A stretch of 64,000 nt of DNA from an uncultured Victivallaceae bacterium. Lineage in GTDB: Bacteria; Verrucomicrobiota; Lentisphaeria; Victivallales; Victivallaceae. Location: contig CALXXL010000004.1 in assembly GCA_944392655.1 (NCBI GenBank), positions 1-64,000 on the forward strand, in the 5' to 3' direction. The position numbers and the translations under genes are program-made. The notes beneath the pieces were generated by a model. The model was not told where the DNA came from. It ran no database searches and worked only from the letters and a program-made list of their open reading frames with translations. Below, in pieces: positions 45,260 to 52,755 of the stretch. Each line of letters starts with the position of its first letter. Position 1 is the stretch's first letter.

Positions 45260-45676
45260 ATGGTAAAACAAGCAGATGTGGATAAAATCGACAATTTCAC
45301 TGAAAAAGAACGGAAGTATTATAATCTTCTGCTTCAATACCGGGATGTGATCGCCGGCAATATGAAAAGTCATGCAGAGAACGCTCTGGATGCCTCGAAT
45401 GCGGACAAGCGCGGGGTTACGACGCACATGGCCGACGTTGGTGCTGACAGTTCCCGGAATGAGATGGAGCTGCAGCTGATGACGGATGACGGCAGTGTGC
45501 TGGACATGATAAATGATGCGATTCAGCGTTTGCTTGATCATGAATATGGCAAGTGCCACGACTGTGGAGCGGAGATTCCGGAGGCTCGTCTGGAAGCGAA
45601 GCCGTATGCGATATATTGCGTAAAATGCAAGAGCATCAGGGAAAAGAACGACGGGCACAATCCGTACGTTGATTGA
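45260..45676 (+). CDS. DksA/TraR-family zinc-finger protein
   Basis: ATG 45260 follows AGAGGG at 8 nt, giving 138 residues. The N-terminal coiled-coil region (about 5-80) is followed by a four-Cys zinc finger CHDCG...YCVKC at the C-terminus, as in DksA/TraR. Such proteins bind RNA polymerase and, with ppGpp, adjust rRNA and stress transcription. The coiled-coil tip acidic pair of DksA cannot be aligned surely. It heads an operon with lspA and miaA. Confidence 0.9.
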   Translation: MVKQADVDKIDNFTEKERKYYNLLLQYRDVIAGNMKSHAENALDASNADKRGVTTHMADVGADSSRNEMELQLMTDDGSVLDMINDAIQRLLDHEYGKCHDCGAEIPEARLEAKPYAIYCVKCKSIREKNDGHNPYVD

Positions 45677-45681
45677 TTCTG

Positions 45682-46218
45682 ATGGCGATAAAAGGTAAAG
45701 TTGAATATAAAACCGCACATGAACGTGCGGTTTTAGTTATTTCCGGGCTGTTGGGTCTGGTGCTGCTGGGGTTGGATCAGCTTACGAAGGTATGGGCTGA
45801 ACAGGTTCTGGCGGTAAAGGGTCCGATAGAGGTCATACCGGATTTTTTTTCGTTGACATTTGTCACCAACAAGGGGGCAGCCTGGGGTATATTCCACGGG
45901 CACACCGGGTTTCTGCTGATAGTGGCCGTGGCGGTATTGGTAGCCGGGCTGTTTTACTATCGTAAACTTACCGAGGGATATGTCGAGCGCTACTATTTTC
46001 TTGCGGTGATATTTTCGGGTATAATCGGCAATGCGATCGACCGTTTATGGCGTGGCGAGGTAGTAGATTTTCTTGATTTTACTTTTGGCAGTTACCGTTA
46101 TCCGACGTTCAATATAGCGGATTGTGCGATCTGCTGCGGAGCTGCTCTATATATACTTTCCTGTCTGTTAAGGCCTGCTGCGGGCAAAGAAGCGTCGCGG
46201 GATGAATCGGGCAACTAA
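45682..46218 (+). CDS. lspA: Lipoprotein signal peptidase
   Basis: The 178-residue protein has four helices and the aspartyl peptidase motifs: LDQLTKVWAEQ in helix 1 end, VTNKGAAWGIF, GNAIDRLWRGEVVDFLDF and FNIADCAI, which carry the catalytic Asp pair. It cleaves lipoprotein signal peptides after lipidation. The ATG at 45682 lies 5 nt after the dksA-like stop; a TTG at 45673 would add three residues. The 3' end overlaps miaA by 17 bp. Confidence 0.95.
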   Translation: MAIKGKVEYKTAHERAVLVISGLLGLVLLGLDQLTKVWAEQVLAVKGPIEVIPDFFSLTFVTNKGAAWGIFHGHTGFLLIVAVAVLVAGLFYYRKLTEGYVERYYFLAVIFSGIIGNAIDRLWRGEVVDFLDFTFGSYRYPTFNIADCAICCGAALYILSCLLRPAAGKEASRDESGN

Positions 46219-47125
46219 ACTTCTGGTAATTGCGGGGCCGACGGCCGGGGGCAAGAGTGCGCTTGGTCTGGAGTTGGCGGAGCGTTTGAATGGAGAGATC
46301 ATCTCCGGGGATTCGATGCAGCTCTACCGTGGTTTGTCGATTGGGGTGGCGAAGCCGGATGCGGCTGAACAGCGCCGGGTAAAGCATCATCTTATAGACG
46401 TATTTGACTTTTCGGTTCCGGTTGATGTGTACCGTTATCTGGAGTTGGCTGAACTTGCGATAGATGAAGTATCTTTGCACGGGGCGTTGCCGGTGGTAGT
46501 CGGTGGTACGGGAATGTACCTGAAGGCGCTGCTGTATGGTCTGGATGAGCTTCCCGGGGATGCGGTAGTGCGGAAAGAGCTGGACAGATTGTACGACAAT
46601 GAGTCTGGTGAAGCGGAGCTGAAGCGTCTGGTTCGTGAGTGTGATCCGGTCTCTTATGATAGGTGGGAAAAGCACCGGCGCAAACTTATCCGTGCGTTGG
46701 AGGTATTTCGGGTTTCCGGCCGGCGGCTGTCTGAGCTGCAGAGTGGGGAAAAGCGGCTGCGCTGTGATGCAAAGATGTTTATACTTCTGCCGGAGCGTGA
46801 AGAGTTGAAGCGCCGTATTGCGGCCCGGACTGCGAAGATGCTGCAGGATGGCTGGATAGAGGAGGCCGGGAGTGCGATAAAGGCCGGTCTGCTGGAATCG
46901 CCCACTGCGCGTCAGGCGCTGGGGTATGATATAATAGGAGAGTACCTGTCGGGCAGGCTCAGTTATGAAGAGATGTCCGACCGTATAATTACAAAGACCT
47001 GGCAATTTGCCCGGCGGCAGTTCACCTGGTTCCGGCATCAGCATCCGGAGGGTGAGGTCATCAGTTATCCGCTGGATGTGGATAAACTGTGTGCGGAAAT
47101 TGAGTTGTGGAGAGGGATGAAATGA
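46202..47125 (+). CDS. miaA: tRNA dimethylallyltransferase
   Basis: The 307-residue enzyme adds dimethylallyl to A37 of tRNAs reading UNN codons. It has the P-loop GPTAGGKSALGLELAE, DSMQLYRGLSIGVAKP, DVFDF and VVVGGTGMYLKALLYG, and the KTWQFARRQFTWFR end. The stop overlaps the next ATG (ATGA). It is in the dksA-lspA-miaA operon. Confidence 0.96.
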   Translation: MNRATKLLVIAGPTAGGKSALGLELAERLNGEIISGDSMQLYRGLSIGVAKPDAAEQRRVKHHLIDVFDFSVPVDVYRYLELAELAIDEVSLHGALPVVVGGTGMYLKALLYGLDELPGDAVVRKELDRLYDNESGEAELKRLVRECDPVSYDRWEKHRRKLIRALEVFRVSGRRLSELQSGEKRLRCDAKMFILLPEREELKRRIAARTAKMLQDGWIEEAGSAIKAGLLESPTARQALGYDIIGEYLSGRLSYEEMSDRIITKTWQFARRQFTWFRHQHPEGEVISYPLDVDKLCAEIELWRGMK

Positions 47126-48540
47126 GAAGATATTTTATCTGTTGTTGGTTGTTCAGCGTCATATCGCTAGCGGTGATGGGGCAGGAGCTGGTGGAAAAGA
47201 CGGAGTCTGGAAGCCGCAATGTTCTTCTGGTGTCCGACTATTATGGCGGTGGAGAGGTGTTTGACCACCGTTTGCCCGGGCAGTCACTGGTGAAGATGCT
47301 TGATCGAGCCGGGTACCGGGTGTGGATTCTGAATTGGGAGAATGTGCCTGCCGGATTTGATAGTGATGATGCGGTTGCGTCGGTTGCCGGTGCGGTAGAT
47401 AAGATATTGGCGGCCAATCCCGGTGCAGTTGTCTTATGCGGAGTTGGCTGGGGCGGTACGGTTGCCGGCAACTATGCGGTGATGGAGCCGGACAAAGTTG
47501 AACGGCTGATATTGCTGGATCCGGTATTTACCGGACTGGGAAAATTTGATGAACTTCCGTCTGCACCAGCCGGAGCGTTGCCGGAGATATGGAAAGAGCT
47601 GCATGTATCCGGTTCGGTATGGCTGCTGAATCCCGGTGTATTGCAGGTGCCTTCGCTGCTGGTGGCGAAGCCGGTTCCGGCGGGTCGTAATGCGGCGCTG
47701 GAGGCGATAGTGCTTCTGCCGGCGGGGTCGGAATTGGCGACGGCTGGTGCGTCCGATGCGGGGGTACTGGGCAGTCGTGAGAATATAGAGATTGTATTGA
47801 GTTCGGTAGAGTCATTTTTGAATAAGAATCTGCCGTTGCGTGGTGCAGGAAGAGCTGCTGCTCCGGTGGTTGCCGCGGTATCGGAGTACCGTATTACAAC
47901 ACCGGCAGAAGTTGCTACGGCTGAAACAGAAAAAGCTGCTGCTCCGGTTCCGTCTCAGGCAGAAACGGCTGAAGTGACCGTGCCGGTTGAATCCGCACCA
48001 ACTCCGGTAGAAGTTGCGAAAAAAACTCCGGTTGAACCCGTCACTGTACCGGTAGAAATTGCTAAGGAAACTCCGGTTGATTCCGCTCCGTATCCGACAG
48101 AAACGGCTGAAGTGCCTGCCCCGGCTCCGGAACCTGTGATAACTGAAGTGGTTGAATCAGAGAAATCTCCGTCTACTCCGGAGATGGATCAGTATCAGAT
48201 AGAGCATGAGGAGTGGTATAACAGGTACCGTGCGGCGCTGGCTTTGTCGGATGTGCATAATTGTGCCGGAGCGGCGGTATTGAATGGCAAAGTTGCGCCA
48301 TCGCGGAATGCGCCATCGTTATTGGCAGACCGCCATGCCGTGATCAAGCTGTTGCGTGAGGTGTCTGACGTGGAAAATGCGGTATTGTATTTATCGGATG
48401 CGCCTTGTGCCTACTGTGCCGGAGCGATCCGGTATGTGGGTATAGATAAAATAGTTATAATAGGCAAAGTGAAAGCGAATCGCGGTTTGCTGGACGAGCT
48501 TTCGGCTGCCGGAGTGGAGATAGAGTTTTTGGAAAAATAA
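47122..48540 (+). CDS. Exported protein with degenerate hydrolase and deaminase-like domains
   Basis: The ATG at 47122 follows AGAGGG at 5 nt, giving 472 residues. A signal peptide (MRRYFICCWLFSVISLAVMG) is followed by an alpha/beta-hydrolase-like domain (about 30-240) where the nucleophile elbow is GVGWG (107-111), with Gly where Ser belongs. A Pro/Val/Glu-rich repeat linker (260-350: TPVEVAKKTPVE and similar) leads to a cytidine-deaminase-like C-terminus (360-472) with PCAYC (428-432) and His405 but Val407 instead of the catalytic Glu. Both sites look inactive. I know no named family with this fusion. It is the last gene of the operon starting with the dksA-like gene. Confidence 0.7.
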   Translation: MRRYFICCWLFSVISLAVMGQELVEKTESGSRNVLLVSDYYGGGEVFDHRLPGQSLVKMLDRAGYRVWILNWENVPAGFDSDDAVASVAGAVDKILAANPGAVVLCGVGWGGTVAGNYAVMEPDKVERLILLDPVFTGLGKFDELPSAPAGALPEIWKELHVSGSVWLLNPGVLQVPSLLVAKPVPAGRNAALEAIVLLPAGSELATAGASDAGVLGSRENIEIVLSSVESFLNKNLPLRGAGRAAAPVVAAVSEYRITTPAEVATAETEKAAAPVPSQAETAEVTVPVESAPTPVEVAKKTPVEPVTVPVEIAKETPVDSAPYPTETAEVPAPAPEPVITEVVESEKSPSTPEMDQYQIEHEEWYNRYRAALALSDVHNCAGAAVLNGKVAPSRNAPSLLADRHAVIKLLREVSDVENAVLYLSDAPCAYCAGAIRYVGIDKIVIIGKVKANRGLLDELSAAGVEIEFLEK

Positions 48541-48562
48541 TTTACCGTATAAATATTTACTC

Positions 48563-48591
48563 TTGACAAACGCTTTAAAGCGTGTTCTATT
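48563..48591 (+). promoter_or_regulatory. Promoter with palindromic operator for the type I secretion genes
   Basis: TTGACA (48563-48568), 17-nt spacer and TCTATT (48586-48591). The spacer holds a perfect 14-bp palindrome ACGCTTTAAAGCGT (48570-48583), a likely site for a dimeric regulator. No regulator gene is adjacent. Confidence 0.65.
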
Positions 48592-48636
48592 ACCATTTGA
48601 CGCAAAAAGGGTGTGAGTTTTGCAGTTCAGATATGC

Positions 48637-48662
48637 TGCGGGAAACCTTGAAGTTTTCCGCA
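48637..48662 (+). promoter_or_regulatory. Leader hairpin of the secretion operon
   Basis: TGCGGGAAAC and GTTTTCCGCA form a 10-bp stem (one G-U) with a 6-nt loop, about 40 nt before the ABC transporter start. It is not followed by a T-run, so it is more likely an RNA-stability or translational element than a terminator. Confidence 0.5.
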
Positions 48663-48701
48663 TACATTTATTAATTGAGGAATAAATAGTTAGAGACATT
48701 T

Positions 48702-51263
48702 ATGGAAACAGTACAATATCCGACTGGGATTGTTTGTCTTAATTCGCTGATGAACAATCTGCGGCGCAATGTCAATTTTGACGCGCTGATCACTCCGGAG
48801 GTTCTGGAGGCCTACGCGGAGGACAGTGGCAAAGCGTTGTTGAGTTTGTCCGAGCATCTGGAGCTCAGTCCGCTTCTGGTGCACAAAGGAGTAGATGAAT
48901 TTGGTTATTACCGTGGTCCGGCGTTGTTGAAGTTGAAGAACAACAACTGGATATGCGTAGTTGATTTTGCGCAGGTGGTAGCGCAGGGCAAGGTAACGTT
49001 GTTTGACCCGTCGATCAACGGGCCGCAGAAGGTGGGTTCGTGTGATTATGCGCAGGTGGACTCCAAATGGAGCGGGGAAGTTCTGATTTTCCGCAATCTT
49101 CAGCCGATAGACACGACTAAACACACTGCGTTATTCTGTATAACCAGTATAGCCAAGCATCATAATCTGCCGCTGGACATGCGCCAGCTGATGCATGAAT
49201 ATGCCATATCGGATGAAGAGCCGACTGAACGTCTGATGCTCAAGATGGCGACCGACCATGAGATGAAGGCGAAATCGGTTGCTTTGCCCTGGAGTAAACT
49301 TGGCAAACTTGGCCGGGCTTATCCTGCAATTGCGCGCAAGAAAAATGGCCGTTATGTAGTTTTGTGCGGATTCCGTCCCAACGATGAGAACAACAAGAAT
49401 CTGGTGCTGGTAGACCCTGAAACCCGTCCGGATACGAGCAGTCAGCGTTTTCTCTACTGGAGTCAGGAAGAGTATGAAGAAGCCTGTTCCGGCGAAGGGA
49501 TACTGTTAAAGCGCATTTACAAACTTACAGATGAGAACCAGCCGTTCGGTTTGCTGTGGTTTCTGCCTGAATTCTTCAAGCTCAAGGGAGTTTTTGGTCA
49601 GATAGCGCTGGCAGTTCTGGCGATGACGGCCATTGCGCTGGTGATTCCGCTTTTCTTCCAGATAGTGGTGGACAAGGTTCTGGCAAACGGCACTTATCAG
49701 ACGTTGAACGTGCTGATGATCGGTGTATGTGTGGCGTTGATATTCAATGCATTTATGGAGTATCTGCGCAGTTATCTGTTGCTTTTTGCTACGAATAAAA
49801 TTGACATCAATACGGCGACGAAGACCTTCCGTCACCTGATGCGTCTGCCGATAGACTTCTTTGAGCGGGTTCCGTCGGGAGTATTGCTCAAACACATGCA
49901 GCAGACGGAAAAGATCCGCGGCTTCCTGTCCGGGAATCTGTTCTTTACAGCGTTGGAAGTTTCGACTCTGGTGGTATTTATACCGTTCCTGCTGCTGTAC
50001 AGTGTACGTTTAACGCTGGTGGTAATGGCGTTTTCGCTGATGATGGCGATAGTGATCGGTACCTTGATCCGTCCGTTCCAGCGCCGTCTGCATGAGTTGT
50101 ACAATGCTGAAGGTAAGCGTCAGAGTATGCTGGTTGAAGCGATACACGGTATCCGCACGGTAAAATCTCTGGCGATAGAGCCGGTGCAGGAGAAAGCGTG
50201 GAATGACTCGACGGCATTTGCGATCAACGCCTATTTCCGTGTGGGTAAGATTTCTATGACGGCGAAGACGCTGAGCCAGTTTTTAGAGCTGCTGATGACG
50301 GTAACGATCATCTATATGGGAACAACGATGGTATTTGACCTGCAATTGCAGGTGGGTGAATTGATAGCCTTCCAGATGCTTTCCGGCCGTGTAACCGGTC
50401 CTCTGGTGCGGATGGTGGCGTTGGTTCATGAATACCAGCAGGTTGCGCTTTCGGTAAAGATGCTTGGCGTAGTAATGAATACGCCGTCCGAGCCGGCTGG
50501 TGGCGGTGTACGCAATCCGTTAAAGGGTAACATTACGTTTGAAAATGTTACGTTCCAGTATACGCCGGACACGCCGCAGGTAATCAAGAACTTCTCTCTG
50601 GAAGTAAAATCGGGGCAGTCTCTTGGTATAGTCGGGCGCAGCGGCTCGGGTAAGACGACGTTGACGAAGCTGCTGCAGGGACTTTATCCGGTGCAGAGCG
50701 GGATTATCAAGATAGACGGTATTGACATTCGTGAAATAGACAAGACGCACCTGCGCAGCAGTATTGGTGTTGTATTGCAGGAGAACTACTTCTTCAACGG
50801 TACGGTGCGTGAAAACATCTGTCTGACCAAACGTTCAGCTACGCTGGAAGAGATTATCTATGCGGCCAAACTTGCCGGAGCGGATGAGTTTGTGCAGAAG
50901 CTGCCGAAGGGTTATGATACGATGCTGGAAGAGAATGCGTCTAACCTTTCCGGTGGTCAGAAGCAGCGTCTGGCGATAGCGCGTGCGCTGTTGACTAACC
51001 CGGCGATATTGATATTTGACGAAGCGACGAGTGCGCTGGACCCGGAAAGTGAAATGGTGATCCAGAACAACCTGGCGGCTATGTCGCGTGGGCGTACGGT
51101 GCTGATAATCTCGCACCGTCTGAGTATTGTATCTGGAGCGAGTCAGATTCTGGTGCTTGAGGAAGGTGTTCGTGCCGCGTTGGCGCCGCATAAGGAACTG
51201 ATGAGCATACCTGGTACCTACAAAGAGTTCTGGCAGCAGCAGCTTGGCCGACATCAGGCTTAA
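48702..51263 (+). CDS. Type I secretion ABC transporter with C39-like domains
   Basis: The 853-residue protein begins with a region of about 270 residues holding two C39-like domains: one at about 10-125 and one at 130-265 (TALFCITSIAKHHNLPLD), both without the catalytic Cys-Gly of true peptidases. A six-helix membrane domain (about 300-580) and nucleotide-binding domain follow, with Walker A GRSGSGKTT (near 645), signature LSGGQKQRLAIARAL and Walker B LIFDEATSALD. HlyB-type exporters use an inactive C39-like domain to hold the substrate. It exports a protein with HlyD; no substrate or TolC gene is in the window. Confidence 0.9.
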   Translation: METVQYPTGIVCLNSLMNNLRRNVNFDALITPEVLEAYAEDSGKALLSLSEHLELSPLLVHKGVDEFGYYRGPALLKLKNNNWICVVDFAQVVAQGKVTLFDPSINGPQKVGSCDYAQVDSKWSGEVLIFRNLQPIDTTKHTALFCITSIAKHHNLPLDMRQLMHEYAISDEEPTERLMLKMATDHEMKAKSVALPWSKLGKLGRAYPAIARKKNGRYVVLCGFRPNDENNKNLVLVDPETRPDTSSQRFLYWSQEEYEEACSGEGILLKRIYKLTDENQPFGLLWFLPEFFKLKGVFGQIALAVLAMTAIALVIPLFFQIVVDKVLANGTYQTLNVLMIGVCVALIFNAFMEYLRSYLLLFATNKIDINTATKTFRHLMRLPIDFFERVPSGVLLKHMQQTEKIRGFLSGNLFFTALEVSTLVVFIPFLLLYSVRLTLVVMAFSLMMAIVIGTLIRPFQRRLHELYNAEGKRQSMLVEAIHGIRTVKSLAIEPVQEKAWNDSTAFAINAYFRVGKISMTAKTLSQFLELLMTVTIIYMGTTMVFDLQLQVGELIAFQMLSGRVTGPLVRMVALVHEYQQVALSVKMLGVVMNTPSEPAGGGVRNPLKGNITFENVTFQYTPDTPQVIKNFSLEVKSGQSLGIVGRSGSGKTTLTKLLQGLYPVQSGIIKIDGIDIREIDKTHLRSSIGVVLQENYFFNGTVRENICLTKRSATLEEIIYAAKLAGADEFVQKLPKGYDTMLEENASNLSGGQKQRLAIARALLTNPAILIFDEATSALDPESEMVIQNNLAAMSRGRTVLIISHRLSIVSGASQILVLEEGVRAALAPHKELMSIPGTYKEFWQQQLGRHQA

Positions 51264-51278
51264 AGGGGGTATTTAGCG

Positions 51279-52631
51279 ATGAGCAAGAAGAAAAATGAAT
51301 TGGTATTATCCAATGATGTAATAGAGTTTCAGCCTGATGCGATTGAGCTGGCTAACCGCAAGCTGCCGTGGTGGGCGAGTGCCGGTGTGCTGTGGCTGTT
51401 TGGTTTTCTGCTGATAGCGATCATCTGGGCGAGTGTCTGCAAGGTGGATGTGCTGGTGCAGTGTAATGGAAAAGTGGTTTCACTGACGCCTGGTATAACG
51501 ATGTCTCCTCTGGATAGAATGATAATCTCGGAGATACTGGTTTCTGAAGGTGATGAAGTAAAAGAGGGTGATGTGCTGTTGCGTTTTGACCCGACTCTGA
51601 ATGAAGCGGATTACCGCAATATTTCAGAACAGATTGCCAAACTTCAGCCGGAATACGATCGTTTGCTGGCAGAATTTGAGGGGCGTGAATATGTTCCGAC
51701 TGATCCGAAGGACCACAATCAGCAGATACAGTTGGCGCTGTTCAATCAGCGTAAGCGTTCGTATGAATCGCAGGATAACTATTACAAAGCGTTAATAGCC
51801 ACCACTGAAAGTCAGATAAAAGCCACTAATGACAGTATCAAGAATCTTGAAGCATTGCTGGAAGAATTTACCAAAATGGTGGTAGCTTACCGTGAGTTGG
51901 TAGCAAAACAGGCGACTGCGGCTCTGGATCTGGTTAATATAGAGATGAACCGGATCAATTATGAAGGTCAGTTGACCAACTACCGCAATGCGCTGCCGTC
52001 TTATGAGAGTCAGTTGGCGAGCAATCATGCTCAGCGTCAGGCGTTTATCGACCAGTGGCACCAGCAGATTTCAGAAGAGTATAATACTTCCGAGCAGAAT
52101 CTCACTACGGCGAAGGAGCAGTTTGAGAAGGTCAAGCGTATGCAGGACTACTACGAACTGGTTGCACCCTGTGATGCGGTTGTGCACGAAGTGGCGAAAT
52201 ATGCGATAGGTTCTGCGGTGCGTGAAGCCGAGCCGGTGATCATGCTGATTCCGAAGGAAGAAGATTTCATAATGGAAATAGAGATTCCGGCGAAGGATGT
52301 TGGCAAGGTAAAGGTGGGCGACCGTGTCACGGTGAAGCTGAATCCGTATCCATTCCAGACCTGGGGTAAGATGATAGGTGAACTTTACATGATAAGTGAA
52401 GACACCTTTACGCGGAATCAGCCTACTGACATGGCCACGGCGCTGACAGGCAACACCTATTATCGCGGCAAGGTGCGCATTACGCAGAAGTTCACGAAAG
52501 AGCCGGAAAACTTCATTATGAAAGCCGGTATGGAAGGACAGGCTGAGATTATCACGGGTGACCGCCGGATTATCAGCTACATTTTCCATCCGCTGATCAA
52601 GATGTTGGATGAATCGGTGCGTGAACCGTAA
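51279..52631 (+). CDS. HlyD-family membrane fusion (adaptor) protein
   Basis: This 450-residue protein starts 15 nt after the ABC gene with AAAGGGGG before it. It has a short cytoplasmic N-terminus, one helix at about 29-52 (WWASAGVLWLFGFLLIAIIW), a lipoyl-like half (VSEGDEVKEGDVLLRFD), a long coiled coil (about 110-290), the second lipoyl half (VAPCDAVVHEVAKYAIGSAV) and the beta-barrel region (VKVGDRVTVKLNPYPF). It links the inner-membrane exporter to an outer-membrane channel. Confidence 0.93.
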   Translation: MSKKKNELVLSNDVIEFQPDAIELANRKLPWWASAGVLWLFGFLLIAIIWASVCKVDVLVQCNGKVVSLTPGITMSPLDRMIISEILVSEGDEVKEGDVLLRFDPTLNEADYRNISEQIAKLQPEYDRLLAEFEGREYVPTDPKDHNQQIQLALFNQRKRSYESQDNYYKALIATTESQIKATNDSIKNLEALLEEFTKMVVAYRELVAKQATAALDLVNIEMNRINYEGQLTNYRNALPSYESQLASNHAQRQAFIDQWHQQISEEYNTSEQNLTTAKEQFEKVKRMQDYYELVAPCDAVVHEVAKYAIGSAVREAEPVIMLIPKEEDFIMEIEIPAKDVGKVKVGDRVTVKLNPYPFQTWGKMIGELYMISEDTFTRNQPTDMATALTGNTYYRGKVRITQKFTKEPENFIMKAGMEGQAEIITGDRRIISYIFHPLIKMLDESVREP

Positions 52632-52651
52632 AGAGAGTTGATAAAAACCGA

Positions 52652-52685
52652 CCGCATTCCGTGATATCCGGGGTGCGGTTTTTTT
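52652..52685 (+). terminator. Terminator after the secretion operon
   Basis: CCGCATTCCG (52652-52661) pairs with CGGGGTGCGG (52669-52678) with two G-U pairs, followed by seven T, 20 nt after the HlyD stop. Confidence 0.88.
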
Positions 52686-52692
52686 ATTGGTG

Positions 52693-52721
52693 TTGACTAT
52701 GAGAGTCGGTTGCGGTATATT
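52693..52721 (+). promoter_or_regulatory. uvrB promoter
   Basis: TTGACT, 17-nt spacer and TATATT lie just downstream of the terminator and 35 nt before the uvrB start codon. Confidence 0.75.
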
Positions 52722-52755
52722 AGAGATAGGGTGAAAATTCAGCGCAGGAGCGGAG

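Noticed and set aside
46109-47044. Minus-strand frame of 311 residues inside miaA
   Set aside because: Shadow of miaA, with unlikely composition and no homology signal.
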